Assembly: GCF_910592395.1 (NCBI RefSeq)
Contig: NC_088318.1
Span: 14,260,349-14,324,348, forward strand
DNA from: Lineus longissimus
Lineage: Eukaryota; Nemertea; Pilidiophora; Heteronemertea; Lineidae
Reading direction: 5' to 3'
Length of the DNA stretch: 64,000 bases
The notes below the pieces were generated by a model. The model was not told the origin of the DNA, searched no databases, and saw only the letters and a program-made list of their open reading frames with translations. Position 1 is the first letter of the stretch, and each line of letters begins with the position of its first letter. Made by a program: the position numbers and the translations under genes. Positions 44,301-57,459 of this stretch are shown here, one piece after another.

Positions 44301-47300
44301 ACACTCAACGTTATTTCTTTTTAGTATTATATTAGTCAAAATATGTATATAGGGTGATTTTCAATCGGGAAAGTGGAAATTTTAGATCCGAAAGCATGAG
44401 CCCTAGAATTGGTACTTTGGCGATGTTGCATGCAGCTGCAGTTAATTTCAATCCGCAAGGACTATTTGATCAGCGCACCTGCTTCCTTGTTGTACACGAA
44501 GGAACAATGCGGTTGTTTGAAAAGTAGTTCAAGCATTTCAAACTAATTTGAGATGTCAATTTCGTCACGTTTTATTGGACACTCCAATGTCGTCAGGGAC
44601 ACCTGTGGTCACAATTTTAGGGATCAGTCACAAACCACGAGGAAAGGCCTGTTTACCAACCATTGAAAATGCTTCCGTTTTATTCTTTTAGCAAATTTTC
44701 TGACATTTATACCCTGGGAACTGGAATGTAGAAGAGCCACTCGAAAATTTCTGGGGAAATGATGACATAATCTACATATGACATTATATCTTGACCGAAT
44801 TATTCTGAGATGATAAGATCTTGTGAGCTATTATTAGATTTTTCATTTGTTTTCTTTCATTTTTACGAATCTCAGGAACTTCAAAGATAACAGGAAAATC
44901 AATCGATGTGTGTATTAGGTTCAAAGTAAAACGAAGTTACAAGTTTGATAAAGTTCAATTAGTGGACTGAAATTTAACAATATGCATGTACTTGTAGCAA
45001 TGACATTTTAGCAAAGATCGATCTTTGTATTCCAATCATTTGCACATAGAAAGCCGTATAGTTTCGTTCATCGTATCGTACATTTTATGAACGCGTACGC
45101 ACCAATCCTAAGACCACCTCTAAATTGGTATCACCCAGGAAATCCTGTGCGTTATGAGAAGTTTATTGCAAGTTATTTTACCAGTTCAATGGAAGGCGTA
45201 ACTTTCATCTGCTTCGGCGGAAGTTAGCGGTTTTGAGTTGTCATTTTATGGTCCGAACTTTTGGTCAAATGGCTATAATGTCATTAAGAGTCGTAATATT
45301 GTAGTTGACTACAATCGATCTTCAAGCCACAATACGTACACTTATAATAATTTCCGCAGTCATTTGAATATCTGTTTTCAATGTCACGGATTGTGCAGTC
45401 AGATGTATGAGGTTTGTGTTTTTCAGAACGTCGTATCACGGTCAAGTCAGTTAATCACCACATGGACGCAGAGAGATCGATAGTTGGAAAGCGTTTTGGC
45501 CTGATTGATCTGCGTGGTCAATCACCATCGCATTGTTTCATTCGGATGGTTGATTGTGGGGCTTAAAGACAGCTTAATCCCATACATTAATGAGCATTAA
45601 CGTTTATTAACCATCACTTACATGTTATCAATGTTATGTGGTTTTGTACAGTTGGTTTAAGGGCAACTTGAAGAAAATGAAGATAGTGAAAAATACTGAT
45701 GCTAAAAGCACTCTATCGTGTCAATATATATATATCTCAATTGTTTTAAGTCTGCATATTTCTCAACAATGAAACGGGGCCTATAAGGTTGGAGACAATT
45801 CCAGTTAAAACCCGGAGGTATCATCTGCACTCGAACGCGGCGTCTAAATCCGTTTCGACACCAACTGTCCTTGTCTGACCGCAAAGGCCTTGCTGTTGAT
45901 CACCACTCGCGAGCAATGAAAATGAAGCCGCAGGTATATGACCAAACCTATTTGAGGCAAATTCCTAGATATGTTTCATATTTATTTCCTGAATTGGTCT
46001 GCACCTATTGACCTCGTATATGCCGGGACATTGGTAAATATTGATGATGATCCATAACAATAGGTTCCAAGAAACAAGGAGTCGCCGCATTCATTATTGT
46101 AATCATTTTCACCTACGATCGGTTTGATCTGATATCGCCAAAATGTGGAGAGAAAGTGGCTTTTTTCGCGAATACTAATCTTAGAGCCATTTTCTTGTTT
46201 CGTCAAGCTTTACTTTGCCTTATTAGGCAAGGATCACCAATTAGCAAGTTGTCACCAAATCGGGCTATTGGCGTCGATTCTTTTTTCTCCAAGGGATCAA
46301 ACGAAAATGTTAGAATCCCTAGACTTCTGATTCATTATAATTTGTGATATTTGTAGTAAGCCTTTCTATCAAAGCCAGTAGCGTAAAAGTGACATGTTCA
46401 ACACGATTCAAAGGGCCGTTCAATCATAATGGTAAAGGTATTATCAATATAAAGTAATACATCAAACCAAGACATTGTTACAGGTCCTTCCGGTCTGCTA
46501 GTAAGTAGTATAAAGGCCGATACAGACCATAACAATAACCATTGTGATATTTATATATCAAAATGTCCAAATTGGCGTTTTGACTGTTACCAATTAATCA
46601 TTTCTTTTCACCACTTCGCCGACCTGACCACAAAACGTGTAATTTGCTACAAATTCTTCAGATATCATTTTGGCATTTTTGATGACGCCTTTATATCTTT
46701 TAAAATATCTGCAATATGATTGAAAAGGGCCATCGAGGTCCCATCATCATTGATATTTTTATAATGTAAGTAAGTCTTTGTTACAAATGGGTATTCTTAT
46801 TCAATGGAGCTTTTTACAATATATTAAACAGTAAAATCTTTGTTATGAGTTGTATTATGGTAGAGATTATGACTTGGCAAGTCCCAGGGCTTCCTTCCTG
46901 CATTTATGCATGTCTTTTGTTAGGCCTTCCGTCAGTCTGTCATCCTTATCTTGTTGACTATCAAGTCTTCTACGTGCACGCGTCTTCCTTCCAAAAACAA
47001 GTCGTTCACCATTGTCAAATCGAGGAGAAATGACCGCGAGTGTGCCTCCAACAATGGTTAAGTTGACCCGAACTTCCGATGGCATTTGTGCAGAGATATT
47101 CAAAATACCACACTCGAACACATTGTATGACAATCTCATATATAAAAACCTAACAATGACCATTGTACATGTACTCGGCACTATCAAGTTTTGGTCTTGA
47201 TCCCGGTCCTGATCGAAGCTTTACAAAAGCTTGCAACGTCGTACGCTTCAGGGTCTCGCTTTTGGCTGATCGAAGTAAGTTGTATCACGAAACGTATTTG

Positions 47301-50300
47301 CATTCAGTGATCACCTGATAAAATTCGTCGGTTATTTTTCCCATTTCCAATATCGAAATGGAAATCTCATCTGAAGAGTCAAAATATAACGTTGTCACTG
47401 ACGAGGTATTTCAATTTGACTAAACCTAATGTTGGTCGATGATGTCCAGTCCAGGTCATATAGCAACACATTCTCTATATACCTTCCATGATAGTGCACT
47501 ATGCATTTCAAATGCGGTGTTCATGATATTATCAGAAATGATGACAGATGAGCATCCCTTACTTAGTTTGCTACACTAACTCGGATAGACTTTGCATTAC
47601 TACCAAGGCTATCATCTAGCATGTGTTTGCTGCTCGTAAGTACGAACGTTTGCTGCTCGTAAGTACGAACGTGCCTAAAAAATCATTTAAAGTATTGATA
47701 CCAAAATGTGACCTACAAGACTTCATGTATATCGTTTAAAGAAACTGCACAGGCGTAGCATGTGTAAATAACTAAGACCTGTCAATCACCCGATCAGTTA
47801 CCCTGTTAAATCGGGACTTAATTGGTTTAGTCATGTGATCTCATGTCAATCCCATCGAAGACTTGTAGTTTAATTTGCTTGAATTCACTTTCTGCGAAAG
47901 GCCCGTCAATCGAGATTTGCACTTTTGAAATCGTGCCAACATACCCACATTTTTACCTTTGACATCTTGCCAACACGGACTTTTGTCAAACATACAGCCA
48001 GGACTTTCTTCTGGAATGTCGTCTGTCGCGAAATTCGTTTCAACATTAATAAATTAAGAAATTTATCGCCAAAGGTTGGACACAGTAATTCGTTTTAAAT
48101 CTTTATATGTCCACTCACCTTCTTGTTCCTCTTCTGCTCCAAGATGCATGCTTTTGTTATGATACATACATGTATTTCTGAATGTAACCTTATCGGCAAG
48201 CAAACGACATTGCGGCCATTTTGAATTGAAAATGTCTTTTAGGACCGAGATTGCCTTGACAGTCATTTATCACTGCAATGATTGGTTAATGAATGGGATT
48301 TATTGATGGAGTACCTAACGTCTGACTGACTCAGTAAGCCACTAATATCGTTCTATAAAAAGTCAGGATTGCATTTTGAAGCCAGACTCAGCTGATTGTT
48401 TATGTTCGAAAATCAATCGGGCTTCTCGGAAAGGATTCACTGCTGCGCGGCTGGCATCATAAGCGGTATGGAGATGAAGGTCAAAGGTCACTGAGAAGAA
48501 AAGAGCCAAAGCCTTCTTCTGAGTACTATCAGAATTGCGTTTGTCAAACGTCCTGCTTCCATTATTGATCAATTATAGGCCTCCATTCATCGATTATCAG
48601 TGAGGAAAGCTTCCTGCTAATTTTGAAAGGGTTGAAGCAGAAAGCCTTCCAGCCCTCTCGAAGATGATGTGTACTGACAAGATTAATCCGCAATGTAAAG
48701 GTCTGAAAGCAACGTTCCATAAATCGTACGCCCTTGACACTGGTGGGATCGTACAGAAGAGTAGATGTTACAAAATCACAAGCCAAAAGCGACCACCATC
48801 CATCCTTAGAGTTGAAGACATATCAATACAAGAACTGACATGTTTTTTTCCTTAAATATTCTTTACCCCTCTCATCACTTTGGCTTCCTTTAGGCATCCT
48901 ATTCTAAAAGGTTCTCCCTGTAGTCTGCATGTACCTACATGTACATGTATATTGTGTAACCAACAAATCATGCGTCCGTCTCTAAAAAGCCTGTCACAAA
49001 GTCAACTCACGATGGTCGGATATGAGGTTAATCGCTGTAATGACGTGTCTTGACGGTTACTGCCTGGTTAGGAGTGGGGAACTACCATCAGGGGAAACAC
49101 TATCTCAGCATACTTGCATTGCTTTCACATATGAGGTAATAAAGCAGGCTTAGGAATGGAGCGCTGCCTTGCATACCTAGTATCATGGGGAACAAATCCT
49201 CTGTGAAATATATCTGCTATTGTCGAAAGTGGTATTACTGACCGCCACTGCATAAGCTCCTGACCAAACGACTACCGAAGATGCAGAGTGGGGCTCTTCC
49301 TTAACGAGCTAAAAACACCTAAAGGCCCTTGATTAACCACTGCACCTTAATTGCAAGACCCATCCCTGCCATAAATAAAATATCTCAAATGTAAAACCCC
49401 GATTGTCGGCTTTAGGTAAAAGAACTAAAGGCATCGGAAGCGAAGAGCATGCCGCCTGAATGTCATTGAATGTTTAACGAATATCGATCCAGAAAAGGGA
49501 AAACGCATGCACCTAATAAATATTTGCACCTTTAAAGGCGATATCATGTAATTCAATATTCGAATTATCCTATGAAGTGTACTTTTAACAAAAGCATTCC
49601 GATCTTGCGATCAGTTGCCTTCAAATGATTTTCTGTTTTGATTACAGCCCAAAGGCGTTGAAAATGCTGTTGCATCGCGCGCGTTGTCAACCAACCCAAC
49701 TTGATTATAACCACACCATAAGTCCATATGCTCTATGTACACCTCTTACAGGTCTACTCAACTCATACCTACCTCACCCATCCCTCTCATAAATGAATGA
49801 TGATGTTGATTGTTAGAAAGTAAATCATTTGATCGCTGCAAGCCTTACTTACTGGTGTTCACCTGTTTTTCAGTCAACTCCCCCGCGCTGGATATCGAGC
49901 GCGTGGAGGTATTGATTGGCGCATTGACGGAACTGACACTTAGCTGAGCTAAATCGCTTTATCTTCAGCCATCAGCCTGTCATGGCATTTTGATGCACTA
50001 AGTCAATTGTCGCCATTAGCTTGGTGATATTAGAGGGAGTTGGACTTGTTGTACTTAAAGAACGGAGACAAGAGGCATATTTCAATAGGTTTTCTCAATG
50101 AGAACACTGATGTTGGTTCAACCGGACTGCCACTCAACATGCCTCAGGAGCCACTAGCGACATGCTAGAATGGTGAAGTTCCGGTTGTAAGGCGTCATAG
50201 AATATAGACATGATTCCTACGGTACACTCGATAAAGTGACCACCCTTAAAGGAGTGATTCGAATCGCTGCGATCTGCGACCTTGATCGCATGCGACAAAA

Positions 50301-52397
50301 GGAGCTTGTTTGCGATGGTCACCGTTTGTGCCTGCGACAAGAATCGGTGATCACAACACACGAGATATCTTTTTGTCACACATACATGCTTCTTTTGTAT
50401 CACACTGCAATCATGCCCAATGCTTTATCTTTACAGGATGCGATTGACATCGGTGGCTCGCGGGGAGTCCAGATCGAAGGGTTCCACGGAAGCCGCGTGG
50501 AGGTCAAGTCTCTGCCAGAACCATTCACAGACGGGTACGTATTAACTGCCTTTATATTGAAAATATTAGAAATCTGAAAGGTATAATTATTTTGTGTCAT
50601 AATTTAATCATCAGCACGGGATTAAGATTAACATTTAGGCTAAGACAGTCTGGCTTACATGAGTTTTAAAATAGGAGACGATGGAGTTTTACACGGATTT
50701 CATCATGGCCGCGCTGGTGTTAAATTTAGTTGAATCACCATCACGGTTTTAATGCCTCATCCGTTATTGGTGATATTGGCACTTCTTCGTCACTATAGCA
50801 GCTAATTACGGACCCTCCAAGGAAAGAAACATACTATCTAAGAGTTTGACAGAAGATTCAGAAGAGTTACAGGCGTTCGCTCAAACCTCTTTGCAGATCT
50901 GTCCTAAATATTGATTTCCGAACCATAACTGACTCCGGCCTCATCTTCTTCGTTGGCGAGCGAAACACGAAAAACATGGCCGCCGCTTACTTGAGGGATG
51001 GTTACATATTGTACCGGTTCAGGTGCAACAGCGCCAAGGGGGAGTTCATTGTCAACATGGCAGAGGGGAACACGGACTACACAGACGGGCAATGGCACAA
51101 GGTAAATCTACAATCATTTTCTCTGCTTGGTCCTGCTTTTATTAGAATTGTTCTTCCCATTTTCATCATCTAGAAGATTGCAGGGGTCCCTCACATCCTT
51201 CGTCATCGGGCTCATGAAACTCCTGATACTTTAATACACAATTTTCTGTTTTCTATTTTCAATGTCGAATTTGATCAGAATTAGTCAAAAAGTACGCCCT
51301 GTGACTGGTTCATTTCTTACTACTGCACTGCTGTTGAATAGAACAAATGATTTGTTCTACGGGGTATCAATGCACTAACTTTTGCTAAAGAACATTTCCG
51401 ATTTCGTGATCATAAGAGGTTTTAACAAAAAAAACCCTGAGAAAAACAATGTTCTTAAATACATATGTAGTCTCCCTTTGCAAGGGACTTTGTGACATTC
51501 TTAACTTAACCAATTAAATTCTTTGAAATTTCAGATTTCCATCACGCGTAAGTGGGGCACTGATATCGTGAGGATCGACAACATCAAACCTTTCAAAGAC
51601 TACTACTTAACTTGTGGAAATTATGACTATGCTTTCCTGGGAGGCTTGCCAAAGTTCTCAAGTGAGGAGATACCGGAATCTCATGTGAGTACTTACCATT
51701 TTTACGCAAAGGTCTACGAATTTGCCAGTGATAACTCTTGTCAGGCGGCCATCTTGGTTTCCCACAAAATCATTTCCGACTGAACAATCCGAGGGAATCT
51801 GAACAATTTACGTGTGCCGACTGGCTAACACTGATCAGATGACCGACAGAATTCATAGTTTGGCATGACCTAATAATGATATCAATGATAGGCGACATGA
51901 TGGTGCTGTCAGTGTAATATCAAGACTACACCGACGACGGGCAGACTAGACATCATTTGATGAAGCCGAATTGAAAGTTGGAAGAGCATGGCGCCTGCTG
52001 TACATGCTTTACATGAACAAGCACGCGCTTTGGATATAGCCGATTTTTTAAATATGGGCTACGGTATCTTGCAATCAGCATAGACTAACACACACTGTGT
52101 GTAAGATCCGATTTCGTGGTTTCGTGGAAAGTCGAGATTTTAGTAGCTTGACACACAGAGGCCCGAGATATCAAAGTCCCTCTAACGACTGCCTGTTGTA
52201 AAGGTGTCGTTTGGTAAGAAGAGCTTTCAAACTGCATCATGGATGCAAGATCATGTGGAGCCCTTGATGATATTATATATGTTTTCATTCAGGGTCTCCA
52301 GCGCAACCTGCATCACAGCTGCATCAGGAATTTCCAAATCAACACCAAACCGGGAGTGGCGTCGAAATACTATGCTGTCTCCTCTTGTCTCTGGTGA
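41319..52397 (+). CDS. secreted single laminin-G-domain protein, about 212 aa
   Basis: Exons 41319-41399, 50437-50534, 50897-51101, 51535-51684 and 52293-52397 join in phase. Exon 1 encodes a signal peptide (hydrophobic LFVFFHIFSLLQVIFG, cleavage likely before CE). Exons 2-5 form one laminin-G domain: VQIEGFHGSRV, LNIDFRTITDSGLIFFVG, YILYRFRCNSAKGEF, DGQWHKISITR, YAFLGGLP, and the closing cysteine segment HHSCIRNFQIN. LamG domains bind glycans, steroids or matrix partners, and here the ligand is unknown. A TGA follows 17 codons after the domain, so the product may be little more than signal peptide plus LamG. A donor-like GTGATG at 52394 leaves open a longer form, though I saw no further LamG or EGF exon. 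Intron 1 spans 9 kb. Two TGACGT sites suggest cAMP-type regulation (inference). Confidence 0.75.
41400..50436 (+). other. 9-kb first intron of the laminin-G gene
   Basis: Begins GTAAGTGAG and ends with a pyrimidine tract plus ACAG. No supported gene lies inside on either strand. The open frames are under 115 codons and lack family motifs or splice context. A 23-bp direct duplication (GTTTGCTGCTCGTAAGTACG plus AAC) lies at 47625-47670. Its length against introns of a few hundred bases elsewhere suggests regulatory content (inference). Confidence 0.6.
47625..47670. repeat. 23-bp direct duplication
   Basis: Two identical adjacent copies of a 23-base unit beginning GTTTGCTGCTCGTAAG, in the long intron of the laminin-G gene. 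Confidence 0.9.
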
Positions 52398-53923
52398 TGA
52401 GCCCCCGGGTCAACATAAGGAGGTCAAGGACGTTTTCTCTGCTGGCCAACAGAGCCAAAGTGATAACATAGAGAACTATGCAAAAACGAACACAGCTCAT
52501 GGACAATTCGATCGTACGTGAGATATCAAAAGGGAACTGGCCAGTCATGCATTCGTCGCGAGGGCTGCGTATAGGCCTCATCTTTAAAAGATCAAATCGC
52601 GACTCGGGGTAACCCAAACAGAACCCGGACTGCACATGCTGTGGTGTTGGAAGTTGTTCCTCACTTGTCAGAAGGTTTCGTGTTTTCCACCGTATTCCGC
52701 CGGTTAAAAATCGGGATATGTATTTTGCTCGGTATTTCTTTTTGAACTAAGCTGATCCTTTCAGCGAGGATATTGTAATTTATTGTAGGCCTGCAGTGTT
52801 TTAGGCAGATTTGAAATGTAGGAAGCGAAACCAGACTGAGTCTTGGTCCGAACTATGCAAACCTGAAACGCTCGATTCCTTGATCAAAAATCGAAATTCA
52901 GTCGTATAAATATGTAAATTCTCATGACCCAATTTTTCATGCAGATTGCAAGCCTATATGCATTTCCGTGCAGCTTACTTGCATTATTCATGTACTGCAT
53001 GCACGCCGAATTTTCCAAGGGTAGGTTTTCCACTGAATACGATTTTGCTTGCGCAAATCAAAAGCTTTTGTTCGTTCGGTGCAGTGAACATGAAATAAGG
53101 TACGTTCTCGCAATCGCACTCAGTGGAAACATTAACCCATACGCGCAGCTACATGTACATGTAGTGTACGATTACATGTATAATCCTTGCCATGTGCTGA
53201 ATCTTTCGTCTGTGGGTAAAACCGATAATCGCTGCGTTTGATATTGACTCGCAGGTCGCTTGCGATTTGTGTAGCCGAGCCGGTGTAGTTGTTTAAGATG
53301 TCCTACGATAGAATGTCCGGTGAACAAGGGACTACATCATGCGCTTTATCTAAGCTATTATTACTCATGGCCTCCATAATCCGCCAATATTCCTTCCAGG
53401 GGGACATTTTCTACTTCTACGCCGGCGTTCAACAGTGTAGTGTTCAACAGTGAAATAGAGCCAGAACCATCGTCCATCTTTTCTCTCTTGAATAATTCTG
53501 CCAGAACCTTGAAGAATTATAGAATTTGTTTTACGGATATCATGGTTTTTCTGCGTTGTGCTATTTGGGGATAGTAATCTTCGGCCTCGAGGTTGTAGTA
53601 TATACTTGATGTCGTAACATACTTAAGAAATAGGTGCTGCTTCATATTGGCCATCGTAGCAGTCATGATTAGTAAAATGAGATGGTTCAGCTTTAAGGGA
53701 TGTATATATTTGATTCACCTCATTTCAATCAATACTGTTGGAAATATTGTAAATATTTATCGCAAAAATTATAAATGTAAGAAATAAACCCGAAAATATC
53801 ATATACAAATCATTCGTTTTCGTTTCATTACATTTGACGGAGGAGGCCAATTCGATCAGAGAGAGTGCCACGATCCGCGATGAAGCGGCCTTTCCGTGAA
53901 TCGAACCAAAGACAGAAAGGACA

Positions 53924-54082
53924 GGCTTGCATTGGAACTAACTTTCCCCCTTGTCCGTCATTAAAGGCATTCAAGTGTGTTGGTCAACCATGACTATCTC
54001 CTTTGTCCCTCCACCAGAAGGCCTCGTTTCCCCTTATGACATCACTATTTCGGACACTCAGGGCCCCATTTCTGGAAAGGTG
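53924..54082 (+). repeat. dispersed 160-bp repeat, copy A
   Basis: About 97% identical to the reverse complement of 23829-23989 in AMFR intron 6. The copies lie 30 kb apart in opposite orientation, and the match stops sharply at both ends. No open frame and no clear terminal repeats. Confidence 0.9.
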
Positions 54083-54286
54083 CATAGCAACGATGAAATG
54101 CCTTCATTCAGAATTACTTTTAAAGCTTAAATAAAACAGAACTTGACGATTGTCTCTGACGCAGATTGAAATATCTGATGACAGGGCTTGGTTGTTCAAA
54201 CAAACAAATTTTGTCACCAACACTGGCGTTAGCTCCTTCGGTTAAGCCTAGTTAAGTTCCCGTCAGCGTTAGTGACAAAATTTGTT

Positions 54287-54292
54287 TTTATT
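54287..54292 (-). terminator. polyadenylation signal of PhyH-like gene A
   Basis: TTTATT on the plus strand is AATAAA on the minus strand, about 105 bases after the stop codon of the minus-strand PhyH-like gene. Confidence 0.55.
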
Positions 54293-54395
54293 TAAGTTTT
54301 ATGTGCACTCTATTATGGTATTGAAATCATAAGCCAAGGACGGAAAAAGTTCGTGTGATGTAGTGGACGGCATCGATCCTCTGGACCTGTAAGGG

Positions 54396-57066
54396 CTACT
54401 TCTGTTCCTGTAGCTGTTTTTGGTAAGCCTGGTCATCGTTTATGGCATCAAGGTAATTCCTCTTCTGAGTCGACTTCGAGCAATTTTTGACCTCAGAGTT
54501 TCTCACCTAGAAGAAAAGGAGAGAAGAAAAGGAGAGAAAATGCCTCGGGTAAGTTCTATAAGTCCGTAGTATCACAATGTAGTGGGTGAGATAGTCTGTT
54601 TGTTTAGCTTCGTGCAGGGCATGTAAGACCTCGTATTGCTAAATCTTCAAACAGCAAGGGACGCTTACTGTCCTTATGGTAGTCTCCCGGGAAAGAGCAT
54701 TTCTTTACCACATACCAACAGTGTCGCTGGCAATGACCATTTTACTACGAAACCGCCATCTAATGGATTTGCACGGGTTTATTTAGTATTTCTGATATCA
54801 AGATATATTTCGTTTATTTCAACATACCCTTTTCAATGGTTTATATGGCTGATGGTAGTCAACTATAACAGGCGAGTTATTGGCCCTGTTGTAGGCAAAC
54901 AGCATTGCCCATCTTCTGTTGGGACTGTTGTTCTGGTCACTCTTGTGGAGGAGGTTACAGTGGAAGAAGAGTGCATCACCTGGATCCAGTTCCACGTCGA
55001 CCACATCGAATCTTTCTGTGAGGTACTTCATACGGTCTGGGTCGGCCCCGACCTGTTCGGCTACGACCACGTGGTGGATGCGACCTGCTTTGTGGGACCT
55101 GGGCAAAACCTAAAAAATAAAGGTAAAAAAGTTTCCGTTTAAACATCAGACATTGTATACATTTAAAATGTCATTAGCCGGTTTCTATTGCCAAATACCA
55201 TTATTCTCTCATCAGGCATTTTGTAATCAGGACTTCGTTTCCAAGGGCCACAGACTTTGGTTACCGTTGCGAGAAAAGTACAGGCAGCTATTACCTTCAG
55301 GCATCCATTCGAGGTGTCGGCCCTATCAATGGCTATGCTGACAGTTCCTAAGTCAGGAACAAGGACGCCGTTGTCATACCAGTACCTAAAGAAGCAGGAG
55401 TTGGCGATGTGGTTAAACTGCGTACAGGCGTACACTGCTATACATGCTGGCAGAAGACTCTACTGAGCGTATTCTTTTGTAATGCATCTTACACGGTATG
55501 TCAAAACCATTTGGGGAAGTTTTTGTATCGGCTATACACCGGCGGCATTAAAATGTACACTTGTCCACCCTAAATAAGAAAGAATGTTGCCATTGGACTG
55601 TTCTTCCTGTTTGGAAAGCAATGTATGGCGCCAATACCTACCCGTAATCCTGATGCCACACGAAGGAGCCGCCAGTAAAAGCTTCTTTTTGCACAAGTTT
55701 CGTATGAAAGTGATAGACTTCCCCTCCAAGCAGCTGTTGAAAAATGCGCAGAATGTATCAAGAGGTTTGTCTATGATGAATTAAATAAAGCCTTCCGTGA
55801 AGAAGAAACACGTTTTGTAATTTTTCAGTATCGCTTTTCCCGTGAGAATTTTGCGTGTCTTTTGAACTGCACTGTGGTCGTCATATGGTGGCGGACTAAT
55901 TTTTTAACTTGACCATCGACAAATGGTATTAGAGGAACTAGAGGTACGTAGCGATACATGTAGGCTTGCCGCCAACGGGTGCAAAAGTGCCAGAGCTAGG
56001 CCATAATAGGTCCCTTAAAAAATGCCAGGTAAAAGCCCGGTACCGAAGTATCTGTGATAACTAGCTACCTCGTCGAATGTCCCAGCCACTTTATCCGATC
56101 TTGCCAGGTACCCCGTGATGTCATCCCCAGGTTCGTTCCACAGCGACAGCTTCACCTTTTGTCCGTCACCATCGTCGCGCTCGAAGCAGTTGGACAAGAC
56201 ATCCCGGTCCTGTTCCATGGCTTCCTTCAACATGGTCACCTCTTCCGAGTCGAGGAGACCCCTGGAAAGTATAATCTAGCTTTGAACTTGGAGACTGAAA
56301 GTAACTGGCATAGTGTCACCGACGGGTGTCAAGTAGTAACGAGACTAAAGGGGACGCAGAAGGGACTACGACCCTATAGCATGACTGCGTGGAAGTAGGC
56401 TTCTAAGGCTTACAAAGCTCAAAACCTTTATTTCTCGGAATGTACATGTAGACACTACGTACTTGACAACAATGTATCCATTTTCATCGAAGTATTCCTG
56501 AACTTCCCTCGTAACCTTGAATCCATCTTCATTTGCAGAAAATTCTGAAGAAAGGCAGAGACGGTTGCGTGAAACTCCAGCAACAAATAATATTATCCGA
56601 TGTCGGATGATGCGTGAAGCCTACCCTAATGTTTGAGTTATACACTGTTAGTTCTAAGCAACATCATACATGTATGACGAAATTAACCAAAAGAAATTGG
56701 AAAACTTGTTGTCAGTTTGTTTTGAGATTGCCACACAGTTCTTGTGGGAGTTTGAAGATCTTTATCTTTACATCACGTGGTACGTTTCAGCCAATCGACG
56801 ACTGCTCTGCTAAATGTCCACCAACACGTCAGCGACATTCGTTCTGAGGAGTATTTGTCCGATCCGACCATTACCGAAGGTAGCCGAATGTGTTAGATGG
56901 AGGGATAATGTAAAGTCGGTTCAGTGATCTACAGAACTTGTCCTACCTTCTACATGTAGCTTCTTCTGCCTCGAAAACCAAAGCCTTGGAAAAGACAAAC
57001 CTAAATGCAGTACATGTAAATAGATGACGAAGCCACACTTCTGCACTTACTTTTTATGTTGGTCAT
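54396..57066 (-). CDS. phytanoyl-CoA dioxygenase (PhyH) family protein A, 288 aa
   Basis: Seven exons on the minus strand: 57066-57051, 56544-56463, 56261-56069, 55733-55642, 55385-55295, 55109-54828 and 54506-54396, all in phase. Fe(II)/2-oxoglutarate oxygenase residues are complete: H124 and D126 (FVWHQDYG), H213 (CNLLHKSD) and R224 (PNRRWAM), with the family's 11-residue His-to-Arg spacing. The N-terminus is MTNIKKFSANEDGF, then EYFDENGYIVVK. No signal peptide or peroxisomal C-terminus is evident (ends QEQK), so a cytosolic small-molecule hydroxylase is likely. Substrate unknown; similar animal proteins are often annotated L-proline hydroxylase-like. It is a close paralogue of gene B, whose first six exons have identical lengths. 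Divergence is greatest in the last exon. Confidence 0.92.
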
Positions 57067-57459
57067 TTCTGAAGGCTTCACTCTTCTTGCTTGTCAATAA
57101 AAGGGGTAGGCCCTGTACTTCTTGATTGGTATTTGGTGAAAGGCCACATGACATATCGCAGTCAACAGGTGAGATATAGATTATCTTTGTAGGTCTTGGA
57201 TATGAACTGATATATTTTGGATCGAACTTTCGATCTATTTGGTCTGTGTCGACAATGAATAATGGATGAATGATTCTTGTGATATGCAGTTCAAGACCCA
57301 CTCGATATGGGTGCAGAGTTTAAGAATTAAAATATCACGGACTCTAGGCAGCATTGTAGGACATATCATACATGTATAGGCCTTTGTTCACGAAATAACA
57401 TTGGCTTACAACTTTACTACATCTAACGTCCCCGGTATTTCACCGCCGATAGCTTCACA
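57067..57459. promoter_or_regulatory. shared divergent promoter of PhyH-like genes A and B
   Basis: The two ATGs are 393 bases apart on opposite strands. Regulatory signals of both genes must lie here or overlap. No TATA box is obvious. Confidence 0.55.

Larger units (their letters stand above)
52398..54395. other. laminin-G gene 3' UTR and intergenic DNA
   Basis: AATAAA occurs at 53783-53788 and 54130-54135 on the plus strand, either of which could end the laminin-G transcript. No coding exon is supported. The 159-bp dispersed repeat lies at 53924-54082. Confidence 0.4.
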
